Positions 1 to 9,311 are shown, numbered from the stretch's first letter. The stretch is 64,000 bases of DNA from Kribbella steppae (GCF_004342025.1 NZ_SLWN01000013.1:124001-188000), one strand, 5' to 3'. Made by a program: numbers and translations. The notes: a model not told the origin generated them from the letters alone.

Positions 1-705
1 GCCCTCAAGCAATACCTCGCACGCAAAGCCGACTCGGAGGATGCGAAGCGAGTGATCCGGGCACGCGCGCTGAACGAGGCCCGCACGGCTGCGCGGATCG
101 ATCATGGCGGAGTGGTCCGGGTCTGGGATGTCGTGCGGGACGGCAGTCTCCCCTGGCTCGTGATGGAGCCGCTGTCGGGCCGAACACTGGCAGAGATCCT
201 TGCAGGAGAAGGGCCGCTGGCGATCGATCGGGTGACCGAGATCGCGGCACAGCTGCTCGACACGCTGAGGGCAGTGCACAAAGGAGGCGTTGTCCATCGC
301 GACGTCAAGCCCGCCAATGTGCAACTCTGCGACGACGGTCGGGTAGTCCTGACAGACTTCGGCATCGCTTGGATGCGGGACGAGGAACTCAACTGTCCAC
401 GTGACGTACTGGAAGGCAGCCCAGCCTTCATTTCACCCGAGCAGCTCCGCGGCGATGAGCCCGCCCCGCCGTCTGACCTCTTCTCGCTCGGCGCGACGCT
501 GTTCACCCTCCTCGAGGGCAGTCCTCCTTTCGCCAAGACCGACGTCTGGGCGACGCTCACCGCCGTTGTCCAAGACGCTCCGCGGGTGTCGCCGCGGACG
601 GGCCGACTGGGCACAGTGATCGCCGGTCTCCTTGTCAAGGACGCCGCCCGACGGCTCAGCGCGGACGCAGCCCACACCGCCGTACTGGAACTTCACCGCC
701 GCTGA
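1..705 (+). CDS. Serine/threonine protein kinase, 5'-truncated by window edge
   Basis: The frame is open from base 1 and runs 234 codons to the stop at 705, so the gene starts outside the window. The first residues (ALKQYL) look like the segment with the ATP-anchoring lysine of a Hanks-type kinase. The catalytic loop HRDVKPANV and the DFG motif (TDFGIAW) follow, then an SPEQL segment in place of the usual APE. The protein ends shortly after the kinase domain (LELHRR), with no transmembrane helix or PASTA repeats, unlike PknB-type kinases. It is therefore probably a soluble cytoplasmic kinase phosphorylating Ser/Thr on unknown targets. The MFS exporter on the same strand begins about 120 bases downstream. 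The family call is secure; the substrate is unknown. Confidence 0.9.
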   Translation, partial: ALKQYLARKADSEDAKRVIRARALNEARTAARIDHGGVVRVWDVVRDGSLPWLVMEPLSGRTLAEILAGEGPLAIDRVTEIAAQLLDTLRAVHKGGVVHRDVKPANVQLCDDGRVVLTDFGIAWMRDEELNCPRDVLEGSPAFISPEQLRGDEPAPPSDLFSLGATLFTLLEGSPPFAKTDVWATLTAVVQDAPRVSPRTGRLGTVIAGLLVKDAARRLSADAAHTAVLELHRR

Positions 706-822
706 GCGATGGAGCGCCGCGATTCCAGCCAGCAGGAAACCGTCATGGTTGCTGGCCACGATGTTTCCTTCCGGCCGGAACGGCACCTTGGAGGAACGAA
801 CCACGGCAGCAGTAAGGACAGC

Positions 823-2283
823 ATGATCAAGGCTCCAGGGGCGACCGCAATCATCACGGCCGGCCACCCGATGCGCTGGCGCACGCTGGCGGTCAGCCAG
901 CTGGCCGCGTTCATGGCACTGCTCGACGTCAGCATCGTCAACGTGGCGCTGCCGTCCATCGAGCGAGGGCTTGGTGTGTCGGCAGGAGCCGTCCAGTGGG
1001 TCGTGTCCGGCTACGCTCTCGCCTTGGGGTTGGCGCTGGTACCGGCGGGACGGCTCGGCGACCTCCTGGGCCGCCGCCGGATGTTCCTGATCGCTCTGTC
1101 AGCCTTCGTGGTGACCAGTGCACTGACCGGCGCGGCGCCGACCATCGGTCTACTCATCGCGTTCCGGCTGCTGCAAGGCGTCGCCGGCGGCATGCTGCTG
1201 CCGCAGAACTCCGGTTTGATCCAGGAACTCTTCCAAGGCGCCGAACGGGGCAAGGCGTTCGGAGTTCTCGGAGCCACGATCGGACTGGCCACGGCGACCG
1301 GCCCGGTGGTGGGCGGCCTGATCATCACCGGGATCGCCGGGCCGGATGCTTGGCGCTGGGTGTTCTACGTCAACGTGCCGATCGGTCTGGTCACCCTCGC
1401 GCTCGCCGCCCGCCTGGTGCCGAGGAATGTGGGAATCGGACGCCGCACCGCACACCTCGACCTGATCGGGGCGCTGTTGCTCGGCGGCGGAGTGCTCTGC
1501 CTGCTACTCCCGGCAGTCGACGCGGAGACAAGGGGTCTGGGCATGGACTGGTGGTTGCTCGTGGTAGCCGTGAGCCTGCTCGCCGCCTTCAGCTGGTGGG
1601 AGCTCCGCGCCGTACGTCGAGGTCGCGAGCCACTGCTCGACCCGCGACTCGCGCAGACCTCCGGCTTTGCCGCCGGAGCGATCATCGGTTCGGTCTACTT
1701 CATCGGCTTCACCGGTATCTGGCTTGTGCTCGCGCTGTTCTACCAGGACGGGCTCGGCTATTCACCGCTGCAGTCCGGCCTTGCGGTGACCCCTTTCGCG
1801 ATCGGGGCCGCGGTCTCGGCCGCGATCGCGGGCCGGCTGGTGTCGAGATTCGGTCGCGCGCTGACTGTCATAGGCCTGACCGCGACCGTGGCTGGACTTG
1901 TCACCGCTGCGCTACTGCTACGGAACATGGGCAGCCAGGACGCGGCCTTGGCCGTCGCCGGTCCTCTGCTGGTGGCCGGGCTCGGTGGCGGCATGGTCAC
2001 CTCATCCAACGTCACGTTGTCCCTGCGGAACGTCCCGGTGGCAATGGCGGGGGCGGCCGGTGGCGCACTCCAGACCGCCCAGCGGATCGGTGCGGCGATC
2101 GGCAGCGCCGTACTCGCGACGATCTTCTACCGAGTCCTCACAGCCTCTGCCCACGACTATCCGGTCGCAGTCTCCGACGCGCTGCTGTCCGCGTCCATAC
2201 TCATGGTCATCGCCCTGCTGATGGCCATCACCGACCTGATCCGGCACCGGGCCGGCCTCGAGGCCCTGCGACGGGATCAGTGA
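823..2283 (+). CDS. MFS drug exporter, DHA2 (EmrB/QacA) family
   Basis: This is a 486-residue polytopic membrane protein with about 14 hydrophobic segments. The N-terminal motif MALLDVSIVNVALPSI and the motif RLGDLLGRRR after helix 2 are characteristic of DHA2 proton-antiport exporters. GATIGLATATGPVVGG matches antiporter motif C in helix 5. These proteins export hydrophobic drugs or metabolites using the proton gradient. I chose the ATG at 823 because AAGGA lies just upstream and the segment from the alternative ATG at 709 is polar and unlike the family. The gene meets the response-regulator gene on the other strand tail to tail, and the two coding ends overlap by 7 bases. The substrate cannot be predicted. 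Confidence 0.9.
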   Translation: MIKAPGATAIITAGHPMRWRTLAVSQLAAFMALLDVSIVNVALPSIERGLGVSAGAVQWVVSGYALALGLALVPAGRLGDLLGRRRMFLIALSAFVVTSALTGAAPTIGLLIAFRLLQGVAGGMLLPQNSGLIQELFQGAERGKAFGVLGATIGLATATGPVVGGLIITGIAGPDAWRWVFYVNVPIGLVTLALAARLVPRNVGIGRRTAHLDLIGALLLGGGVLCLLLPAVDAETRGLGMDWWLLVVAVSLLAAFSWWELRAVRRGREPLLDPRLAQTSGFAAGAIIGSVYFIGFTGIWLVLALFYQDGLGYSPLQSGLAVTPFAIGAAVSAAIAGRLVSRFGRALTVIGLTATVAGLVTAALLLRNMGSQDAALAVAGPLLVAGLGGGMVTSSNVTLSLRNVPVAMAGAAGGALQTAQRIGAAIGSAVLATIFYRVLTASAHDYPVAVSDALLSASILMVIALLMAITDLIRHRAGLEALRRDQ

Positions 2284-2924
2284 GCCTCGAGGAACGCTAT
2301 GACGGCGAGCACCCGGCGGTGGTCATCGTCTGCCTCCGGCAGACGCAGCTTGGACAGGATGTGGCGGACATGCTTCTCCACAGTGCCTTCGGTGACCCAC
2401 AACCGTCGGGCAATGCCGGCGTTGGATCGTCCCTCCGCCATCAACGCCAGCACCTGCTCCTCCCGCTGGCTCAGCTCAGCGAGCGGATCATGACGCCGGC
2501 GAGCACTCACCAACTCCTGCACCAGCGCCGGGTCCATCACCGATCCACCCTTGACGATCCGCTCGAGGGTCTCGATGAAATCGTCCACGTCCGTCACGCG
2601 GCTCTTCAACAGGTAGCCGATCCGCTGGCCGTTCGCCAGCAACTCCATCGCGTGTTCGACCTCGGCATGCGCCGACAAGACCAGGATCCCGGTCGCCGGA
2701 AACTCCTTGCGAATCTCCCGGGCGACGTCCAGTCCCTCGGTGGTGTTCGTCGGCGGCATTCGGATATCCACCATCACCAGATCGGGCTTCAACTCGCGAA
2801 CCAGCGGCAGAATCCAGGCGCTGTCGCCGGTCTGCCCAACCACGTCGAACCCCGACCGATCCAGCAGGCTGGCCACACCCTCGCGAAGAAGGACGTCGTC
2901 CTCGGCCAGCAGTACGCGCGCCAT
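2277..2924 (-). CDS. NarL/LuxR-type response regulator
   Basis: The 215-residue protein has an N-terminal receiver domain: acidic pocket ARVLLAEDD, phospho-acceptor Asp in LVMVDIRMP near residue 52, Ser in VLSAHAE and Lys in LLKSRV. A C-terminal LuxR helix-turn-helix follows (LSQREEQVLALMAEGRSNAG, then VTEGTVEKHVRHIL). It is a DNA-binding output of a two-component system. The ATG at 2924 puts the receiver fold at the N-terminus; an upstream start would add an unrelated polar tail. No kinase is immediately adjacent; the nearest, at 4524-6467, is on the same strand about 1.6 kb upstream and is a plausible partner by inference. A degraded paralogue of this receiver lies at 33883-34110. Confidence 0.92.
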   Translation of the reverse strand: MARVLLAEDDVLLREGVASLLDRSGFDVVGQTGDSAWILPLVRELKPDLVMVDIRMPPTNTTEGLDVAREIRKEFPATGILVLSAHAEVEHAMELLANGQRIGYLLKSRVTDVDDFIETLERIVKGGSVMDPALVQELVSARRRHDPLAELSQREEQVLALMAEGRSNAGIARRLWVTEGTVEKHVRHILSKLRLPEADDDHRRVLAVIAFLEAH

Positions 2925-3116
2925 GACAGCACCGTCGTCCTTGCGCTTCGGCTGCTGGTGGAACAGTTCGGTCGCCATATCAACGAGTATCCCGGCTGCG
3001 GTGCCCCCGTCGCTTCCTGCCAGCGGGAATCCTCGATGCCCGCTGACTGGACCCCTACGGCTAGGGCTTCGGTCGCCTGAGGCCTAGCTACTGCAGCACC
3101 AGTGCGTCAGCCTGTG

Positions 3117-3359
3117 TCAGGCCGAGGTGGACGGATCCTGCGGCTCAGGTACGGCGAGCTGCCCGACAGCGACGCGCACAGTCACCGGAGCGGTGTGTGC
3201 GAACCGCAGTGTCACCGGGACGTACGTGCCGGTGATCATGGATGTCCACAAGCCTTCGAGCTCCACACCGGCGCTGTGTGACGGCCTCGGTCCGCAGAAG
3301 AGCACCACGAAGGGGCCCAGGGCAACGATGGGGCGCCGTCCCCCGCCGTCCGGCGAGGT
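3117..3359 (-). pseudogene. Possible C-terminal remnant of a PCu(A)C-type copper chaperone
   Basis: Directly after the stop of the peptidase-like gene the same minus-strand frame stays open to 3117. The part up to about 3290 reads LEGLW...GTYVPVTLRFAHTAPVTV. That pattern resembles the last beta-strands of periplasmic PCu(A)C copper chaperones, which commonly end with a GDxVPVTLxFxxAGxVTV segment. No signal peptide, methionine-rich copper site or credible start is present, so if the match is real only the tail survives. The match is short and from memory of the family, so confidence is low. Confidence 0.33.
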
Positions 3360-4505
3360 TCAGTGGGATGGCGTGATCACGGCGTGGACGTGCGGGAATC
3401 CAAGCGCGCTCACGTCGCCGCCGAGGAAGTCCTGGATGCCGATCCGAACCAGGGTCGCCTCGGTCGGTTCGTAGAACAGCAGGCCCGCTCGATCCACACC
3501 GATCAGCAGGACGTAATGGCGCGGGAGCCAGTCACCGACCAGGACGGGCACCGGTTGGCCGGACTCCGCGGCTGCGACCGCGGCGTGGCGCGCCTTCCTT
3601 CCGCCGGGGGCCTGCCCGGCGATCCTGACCTCGTACCGCGCTCCGAGCGCGTCGACATGCCGGTTGAGCTCGGCGCTGATACCTGACGGTGTCGTGCCGA
3701 GTTTCTCCGGCCACAGCGTGTTCGTCGCGCCGTGGATGCGCTGCTCCTCGGCCGCGAGCCGTGCCTCGAACTCGTCCGCCGTTGCCGCCGCCCGAGTGCC
3801 GCCGCCGGTCGTCAGGTCGAACGCGTAGATCGGATCGGTCATCGCGCGAGCCATCACGATCACGGTGGAGCCGCAGGTCGTGTCGTCGACCTGCTTCACC
3901 AGGGCGGCGTGGTACGTGACCAGCCAGGGTCCATCGGGCTCGATCAGGTTCAGATGCTTCCGCAACCAGACCGGACTCCGGCCGTTGATCGAGTCCGCGA
4001 AGCGGACCACCTCGTCGGCGCTGTGCCCGGCCGCGAAAGCCTTGAGCACGTAGGGCTGCTGCAGCGAACCGGCTGCCGCTGCCGCGGCCAGCACCTGGCT
4101 TCGGTCCGAGGGCGACGCGGTGAGCAGTGCCGTCTCGACCCGGGCGGCCGGTGTTCGGACCTGGATGGTCTCGCTGCGGTCCGGATCGACCGTACTGCGC
4201 ACGATGTCTGCGACGGGCCGCGCCGGTCCACCAACCACACCCGCTACGTGGTGGACAACAGCGGACAGCCGGTGAGAGTCCAATCCGCCGTCGACTGCTC
4301 CAGCGCCCAGCAGTGGCAGCAACGTGGCGGACACCACGGCAGGCGAGCGCAGGAGCCCGATCCGGAACCGCGACACTGTGCTGATCTGCCGGTGCGCATC
4401 CGCACACTGCCTTCTCGGCACGACCGATCCTCCGATGCGATTGACGGCGACCCTGTACCGCCGCTGTGCCCCCACGATGTCGGTTCGAAGCGAGACTTTC
4501 CTCAC
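3360..4505 (-). CDS. Secreted or membrane-anchored cysteine-peptidase-like (C39-like fold) protein
   Basis: The longest frame gives 381 residues. A GTG at 4376 would start just before VSRFRIGLLRS and the hydrophobic segment AVVSATLLPLLGAGAV, giving a 338-residue protein with a signal peptide or anchor, and I find that start more likely. The C-terminal half resembles papain/C39-like peptidases: Cys in KQVDDTTCGSTVIVMA, His in GDWLPRHYVLLIG, and a polar residue in LFYEPTEA after it, in the expected Cys-His order. A peptidase or transglutaminase-like role outside the membrane is inference. It follows the sensor kinase at 4524 by 18 bases on the same strand, so the two are probably cotranscribed. 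Specificity cannot be read. Confidence 0.6.
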   Translation of the reverse strand: MRKVSLRTDIVGAQRRYRVAVNRIGGSVVPRRQCADAHRQISTVSRFRIGLLRSPAVVSATLLPLLGAGAVDGGLDSHRLSAVVHHVAGVVGGPARPVADIVRSTVDPDRSETIQVRTPAARVETALLTASPSDRSQVLAAAAAAGSLQQPYVLKAFAAGHSADEVVRFADSINGRSPVWLRKHLNLIEPDGPWLVTYHAALVKQVDDTTCGSTVIVMARAMTDPIYAFDLTTGGGTRAAATADEFEARLAAEEQRIHGATNTLWPEKLGTTPSGISAELNRHVDALGARYEVRIAGQAPGGRKARHAAVAAAESGQPVPVLVGDWLPRHYVLLIGVDRAGLLFYEPTEATLVRIGIQDFLGGDVSALGFPHVHAVITPSH

Positions 4506-4523
4506 CGCCAGCCGCAGTCCGTG

Positions 4524-6467
4524 CTACCCGCTGGCAGGTACGTCCCGCGCTGCTGGGGGGCGGTCAGCTGGGTCGATCGGCAGTGAGATCGTGATAGCGG
4601 TGCCGTGTCCGACCGGGCTGGTGACGTCCATCGTTCCGCCGAGCGCGTCGACCCGGTCGCGCAGACCGACCAGCCCCGAACCGCGGTCCGGCTGCACCCC
4701 GCCGATGCCGTCGTCTCCGACGTGCAGCCGCAGGGTGGAGTCGAGCTCCTCGAGCGTCACATCGACCCGGGACGCATCGGCGTGCTTGGCGGTGTTGGTC
4801 AGCGCCTCGGCGACGACGTAGTACACCGCTACCTCCACCTCCGGCGGATACCGGCCCTTGGCGTGGTTGACCACCTCCACCGGGACAGGTGAGCGCCCGG
4901 CCAGCGCTCGGAGCGCCGGGCCCAGGCCGCCCTTCGACAGGACCGCCGGGTGTACGCCGTGTGACAACTCCCGCAACTCGTCCAGTACGGCGGTCAGGTC
5001 ATCGGCGACGCGGCCGATGTCCGCGCGCACGTCCGGCAGCTCCGCGGGCACGCTGCTCTCCGCGACACGCAGGTCCAACGCCAGCGAGACGAGTCGCTGC
5101 TGCGCGCCGTCATGGAGATCCCGCTCGATCCGCCGGCGGGTCTGATCCGCGGCGGCCATGATGCGCGCCCGCGACTGGGTCAGTTTGGACCGTGCCTCGG
5201 TGTTCGAGATTGCCGTCGCGATGAGCTCGGTGAAGTCGGAGATCCGGGACTCGGTGTGCGGTGGCAGTTCCGCACGCCGCGAGGCGACCTTGATCGCTCC
5301 CCAGACCCGGCCCTCGACCAGGATCGGCACGTCGATCACCGAGGGCATGGCCGGTACGGCGCCGTCCGTACCGGCAGGCAGGTCGAACAGCGTCCCCGGC
5401 CGGGTCTCACCCGGCCATCCCCGGCCGGCGAGGAACGTGGCCTTGCCCTGCGGCTCGAGTCGGATCAGCGCGGTCGCCTCCACGGCGAACAAGGTGCCGA
5501 TCTCAGCAGCGACCGCCGCGAAGACGCGATCCGGCTCGACCCCACGGGCGACCAGCGTCGCCACCCGCCGGAGTGCTCCCTGCTCGTCCGCCAGACGGCG
5601 GAGCTCGGCCCGCGCCTCGGCATTCTCGACGGCGGTGGCCACCAACTCGGTGAACGCGGCGATCTGTGCCTCTGTCTTCGGTGGGAAGCCGTCATGCCGT
5701 TTGGTGGATGCGGCGACCACGCCCCAGACGCTGCCGGCCACGACCACGGGACATCCGACCGAGGAACGGATGCCCAGGGCGCGAGCTTCCGCCGCGATCC
5801 CGCCGGCGGCGCCCGTGAAGGTCTCCAGCCGCACTGGGACACCGGATCGCCGGATCTCACGTGCGACGCTCGGACCGTCGAGCTCGAATCGCGTGCCGAC
5901 CGGCAGTCCGACCTGGTCCCTGCTCCACGCGGCGATCCCGACGACCGTTCCGTCCGGCTCATAGCGCTCCATCCGGGCCAGGTCAGCGTCGCACAGCAGA
6001 CCGACCTCACGAGTCACAGCCTCGAAGACCGCCGTCGGCGACGCGGACTCGGCAACCAGAGTCGCCACCCGCCGCAACGCCGACTGCTCCTCCGTCAGAC
6101 GCACCGACTCCAAGGCCGCCCGCCGCGACCGCGCCGCCAGTTGCGCCACCACGACCGCTGTCACGAGGAACACTCCGAGACCGATCAGATTCTCGGAGTC
6201 GGCAACCGCCAGGGAGCCGATCGGCGTCAGGAAGAAGAACGCGAAGGTCACAATGCTCAGGACCGAAGTCAGAGCGGCCAACCGGGCGCCCCAGACGATC
6301 GCGACCGGCAGAACCGCGAGGAGATAGAGCACCAGTAGGCCCGCCACCGCAACGTGTCGCTCGAGGACCGCCACCGCAGCGGTCACGCCGGCGACCAGCA
6401 CCACGCTGGCGGCCGCCCCGGCCAACCAGCGAGCACTGAGCTGGTCAAGCACCCGGCTGAGGGTCAT
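4524..6467 (-). CDS. Sensor histidine kinase, DUF4118-like membrane domain, two GAF domains, HisKA_3/HATPase
   Basis: The 647-residue protein starts with about four membrane helices (residues 15-115) of the KdpD/DUF4118 type. Two GAF domains follow (about 137-290 and 305-430), joined by the repeated sequence EQxALRRVATLVA. The dimerisation/phospho-acceptor box is RRRIERDLHDGAQQRLVSL with His near residue 449. The C-terminal ATPase domain carries the N-box EALTNTAKHA and the G-box DDGIGGVQPDRGSGLVGL. This is a LiaS/DevS-type kinase that would phosphorylate a NarL-type regulator. The GAF domains may bind haem, a nucleotide or another small ligand; no ligand residue can be assigned here. Likely partner: the response regulator at 2277-2924 (inference). 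A degraded copy of its ATPase end is at 33636-33826. Confidence 0.93.
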   Translation of the reverse strand: MTLSRVLDQLSARWLAGAAASVVLVAGVTAAVAVLERHVAVAGLLVLYLLAVLPVAIVWGARLAALTSVLSIVTFAFFFLTPIGSLAVADSENLIGLGVFLVTAVVVAQLAARSRRAALESVRLTEEQSALRRVATLVAESASPTAVFEAVTREVGLLCDADLARMERYEPDGTVVGIAAWSRDQVGLPVGTRFELDGPSVAREIRRSGVPVRLETFTGAAGGIAAEARALGIRSSVGCPVVVAGSVWGVVAASTKRHDGFPPKTEAQIAAFTELVATAVENAEARAELRRLADEQGALRRVATLVARGVEPDRVFAAVAAEIGTLFAVEATALIRLEPQGKATFLAGRGWPGETRPGTLFDLPAGTDGAVPAMPSVIDVPILVEGRVWGAIKVASRRAELPPHTESRISDFTELIATAISNTEARSKLTQSRARIMAAADQTRRRIERDLHDGAQQRLVSLALDLRVAESSVPAELPDVRADIGRVADDLTAVLDELRELSHGVHPAVLSKGGLGPALRALAGRSPVPVEVVNHAKGRYPPEVEVAVYYVVAEALTNTAKHADASRVDVTLEELDSTLRLHVGDDGIGGVQPDRGSGLVGLRDRVDALGGTMDVTSPVGHGTAITISLPIDPADRPPAARDVPASG

Positions 6468-6571
6468 CGCACCTTCTCCCTAGCCGAACGCTAACGGACG
6501 TGCGCGCCCGCTGACGACTCGTCGGCTCTTGCTGCGGCCGACGTACCGGGTAGCAGGAACTGGATTGGGCG

Positions 6572-7000
6572 TTGGCTTCGATGACCGACGCCCCGGCGGG
6601 GAGCACCATCGAGGACATGACTCTGCTGCGCTACTTGGTCAACCGGTCCGCGCTGCTACTGCGGACAGTGACCCTCGCCCATACCGGATCGGACGCAACG
6701 ATCCGGACGCCCGGGCATCACGGTCCCAGGCCGTTAATGATGCCAGTGGCAACGACCAGGCCGGTCTGGCTGAAGTTCTCTCAGACGGCCGGGCAGGCGT
6801 CCCTGGTGCCCTGCGTCATGGCGATGCACCGATCCGTCGAGATGCACGTCGCGCGCCGGGCCGGTGTCGCACTGACGATCCAGCAGCTCCGCGAAGCCGC
6901 GGTCTACTCGGTGACGTACGACGAGTCCGTCGGGCGCCACGTGCACGAGGTGTTCGCGCCGTTCGGCATCACCTATCAGCCGATCAGCGGCGTCTCCTGA
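6572..7000 (+). CDS. Hypothetical protein, unrecognised
   Basis: The frame encodes 142 residues. I do not recognise the family. The second half (from about MHVARRAGVALTIQQL to the stop) has strongly GC-biased third positions and looks like genuine protein sequence; the first half is less convincing. The frame may therefore be a fusion of non-coding sequence with the tail of an older gene. It ends two bases before the end of a response-regulator relic on the opposite strand (7002-7070), which suggests a recombination junction here. There are no membrane segments or known motifs. Confidence 0.35.
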   Translation: MASMTDAPAGSTIEDMTLLRYLVNRSALLLRTVTLAHTGSDATIRTPGHHGPRPLMMPVATTRPVWLKFSQTAGQASLVPCVMAMHRSVEMHVARRAGVALTIQQLREAAVYSVTYDESVGRHVHEVFAPFGITYQPISGVS

Positions 7001-7001
7001 T

Positions 7002-7070
7002 CTAGGGGGCCGCCTGGGCAGCCGCCAGGAAGTGCAGGCTGTCGTCGACGATGAAGCAGCGCAGTGCCAT
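7002..7070 (-). pseudogene. N-terminal relic of a response regulator
   Basis: Downstream of the sensor kinase at 7170, on the same strand, an ATG at 7070 opens MALRCFIVDDSLHFLAAAQ and stops after 22 codons. This is the first beta-strand and acidic pocket (IVDDS) of a receiver domain and matches the start of the intact regulator at 8867 (KCLIVDDSTAYLAAA). The rest of the gene is missing. The placement fits an ancestral kinase-regulator operon whose regulator was cut away. Confidence 0.65.
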
Positions 7071-7169
7071 GCCCTCAGCATCGCCCACGCCACTCCCCCA
7101 CACATTCCGGGTACCGGGACCTCTTGCCGGATCCCCCCGGGCCGATCCCCGGCTCCAGCTGCGGACGCG

Positions 7170-8705
7170 TCAGCCGTTGTGGTCGGGTACAGAGATCGGC
7201 AGCGTGCATGACACCGTCGTACCGCCGTCTGCGGGGCTACGGACGGTGAAGGTCCCGCCCAATGCGTCGAGGCGGTCCTTCAAACCGACCAGTCCCGATC
7301 CCAGGGCCGGATCCGCACCTCCGACGCCGTCGTCGCGCACGGACAGCCGGAGCCTGCCCTCGGCAACCTCGGCCTTCACCTCGACGAGCGTCGCGTTCGC
7401 ATACTTGGCCGCGTTCGTCAGCGTTTCCGAGACCACGTAATAGGCCGCCACCTCGACCGGCTCCGGCAGCCGGCCGTCGATCGCCGCGTCGAGCTCCACC
7501 GGTACGGCCGAACGCCGTGCCAGCGCACGCAAGGCCGGCCGCAGCCCCGACTCCGAGAGGACCGCCGGGTGGATCCCGCGGGAGATCTCCCTGAGTTCGT
7601 CGATGACCTCCACGAGCTCGGTGGCGATCTGCTCGACCTCGGCGCGGACCTCCTCCGATGCCGTCGGCTCGGTCGCCACCGATCGCAGACCGAGGGCGAG
7701 CGAGACCAGACGCTGCTGAGCGCCGTCATGCAGATCGCGTTCGATCCGGCGGCGCGCGTCATCCGATGCGGTCACCAGCCGGGCCCTCGACGTCATCAGC
7801 TCCGCCCGGCCCTGCGCATTCGCCACCGCAGTCGCGACGAGATCGGTGAAATCCGTCAGTCGCCGTTCAGTGTCGGACGGCAGTGGTCCCTCCGTGGACC
7901 CGATCGCGATGAGCCCCCATACCCGGCGGTCGACATGAACCGGCATCCCCACGGCCGCACGCAGGCCTTCGCGCAGATACCGCTCCCCGCCCGGGATCTT
8001 GCTGTAGTCGTCGATCCGGGTGGCCCGCCCGGTCCGCAACACGGTCGAGGTCAGGCCGGTCGGCGGATAGCCGGTCCACAGCTCACCGACCCGCACGTGC
8101 GGTCCCGTCGTACCCTCGCTCGCGACCAGCGTCGCCGTACCGTCGGCCTCGAACCGGATCATCCGGGCCGTGTCGTTGCCGAAGTGCCGCGAAACCTCCC
8201 TGGTCACCGCCGCGAACAAGGCATCGGGCGGTTCGGCCGCCGCGACCAGCATGGCCAGGCGGCGCAACGACGCCTGCGTGTCGGCCAGATCGCTCCGCTC
8301 CTTCTCAGCCTCGGCAGTACGACGGCCGGCCTCTATCGTCACTGCGCCGACGGTCACCGACATCACCAGGAAGAGGCAGAGCAGCAGCACGGTGGCCGCG
8401 TTCAGCTCCCGCAGCGGCGGAAGGAAGTACCAGTCGAACGCCTGAATCACGACGACACCTACCGGCAGGGCGTACATGATTCCGGCCAGTCGAGCCACGC
8501 CGAAGACGACCGCGAGCAGAAGTACGCCGAGGACGACAGCCGGCACCCGGTCTCGTGCCGCCGAACACACGACGGCGGCAAGCACGAAGGCACCGGCTCC
8601 GGCGAGGAGCGCGGCGACGATCTGCAGCACCAATCGCCCGCGGGGCGGGGTCCACCACCAGGTGGTTCCGCGAGATTCGTCCGGTCGACCGCCGGTGGGG
8701 CCCAT
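7170..8705 (-). CDS. Sensor histidine kinase, DUF4118-like membrane domain, GAF, HisKA_3/HATPase
   Basis: The protein has 511 residues from the ATG at 8705 (535 from the longest possible start). Order: four membrane helices in about residues 20-125, one GAF domain (about 155-300), the phospho-acceptor box RRRIERDLHDGAQQRLVSL with His near residue 322, and an ATPase domain with N-box ETLTNAAKYA and G-box DDGVGGADPALGSGLVGL. It is a paralogue of the kinase at 4524, with one GAF domain instead of two. Its own downstream regulator is reduced to a stub (7002-7070). The divergent receiver-only protein at 8867 is the nearest possible partner. The signal is unknown. Confidence 0.93.
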   Translation of the reverse strand: MGPTGGRPDESRGTTWWWTPPRGRLVLQIVAALLAGAGAFVLAAVVCSAARDRVPAVVLGVLLLAVVFGVARLAGIMYALPVGVVVIQAFDWYFLPPLRELNAATVLLLCLFLVMSVTVGAVTIEAGRRTAEAEKERSDLADTQASLRRLAMLVAAAEPPDALFAAVTREVSRHFGNDTARMIRFEADGTATLVASEGTTGPHVRVGELWTGYPPTGLTSTVLRTGRATRIDDYSKIPGGERYLREGLRAAVGMPVHVDRRVWGLIAIGSTEGPLPSDTERRLTDFTDLVATAVANAQGRAELMTSRARLVTASDDARRRIERDLHDGAQQRLVSLALGLRSVATEPTASEEVRAEVEQIATELVEVIDELREISRGIHPAVLSESGLRPALRALARRSAVPVELDAAIDGRLPEPVEVAAYYVVSETLTNAAKYANATLVEVKAEVAEGRLRLSVRDDGVGGADPALGSGLVGLKDRLDALGGTFTVRSPADGGTTVSCTLPISVPDHNG

Positions 8706-8866
8706 CCAGGACCTGCCGGAACCTGTCACCACCTGTCGAGCCTCCCACTGCCGTTCGCAGCGCACAACGGCAGGCAATCATCCGCGCGGGCCGTCCGTCA
8801 TGGATGCTAGCGGGAATCTTGCCCGGACCCCTGCTAGCCGGAATGCGCGGGCGGTCGCTGACTGTG

Positions 8867-9262
8867 ATGCTTGAGCACGTGGTGAAGTGCTTGATCGTCG
8901 ACGACAGTACGGCGTACCTCGCGGCGGCCCGGCGACTGCTGGAGCGGCAGGGGTTCACGGTGGTCGGTGTCGCGTCCAACGGTGACGAGGCCGTCCGCAG
9001 CCTCGACGAACTGCGACCCGACGTCGTCCTCGTCGACATCGATCTGGGCGGCGAAAGCGGTCTGGAGGTCGCCGAACGGCTGGACGGGAGGCCGGGTTCG
9101 GCGTCGACGCCGATCGTGCTGATCTCGACCCATGCCGAGGAGGACTTCCGGGACCTGATCGCCGAGAGTGCAGCCGTCGGGTTCATCCCGAAGGCGGAGT
9201 TGTCCGCACACGCGATCGAGGTGTTGCTGGGGAGAGCCCCTGACGGCCCTCGTGGCTCGTGA
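8867..9262 (+). CDS. Single-domain (receiver-only) response regulator
   Basis: The ATG at 8867 gives a 131-residue protein that is only a receiver domain: acidic pair in LIVDDST, phospho-acceptor Asp in VVLVDIDLGGESG near residue 58, Ser/Thr in VLISTHAEE, Lys in FIPKAEL. No DNA-binding or enzymatic output domain follows; the frame stops soon after the last receiver helix. It could act as a phosphate sink, a phosphorelay intermediate or an allosteric partner. It is divergent from the kinase at 7170-8705, with about 160 bases between their starts. Pairing with that kinase is inferred from position. Confidence 0.85.
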   Translation: MLEHVVKCLIVDDSTAYLAAARRLLERQGFTVVGVASNGDEAVRSLDELRPDVVLVDIDLGGESGLEVAERLDGRPGSASTPIVLISTHAEEDFRDLIAESAAVGFIPKAELSAHAIEVLLGRAPDGPRGS

Positions 9263-9311
9263 CCACCAAGTCGGGATCGCCCGCGGTCGGTGTACATCCG
9301 CAGGCCCTGCG

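Noticed and set aside
996..3080. 694-codon plus-strand frame
   Set aside because: It overlaps the MFS exporter and response-regulator genes. Its product is Arg/Gly/Pro-rich without motifs, typical of a shadow frame in GC-rich DNA.
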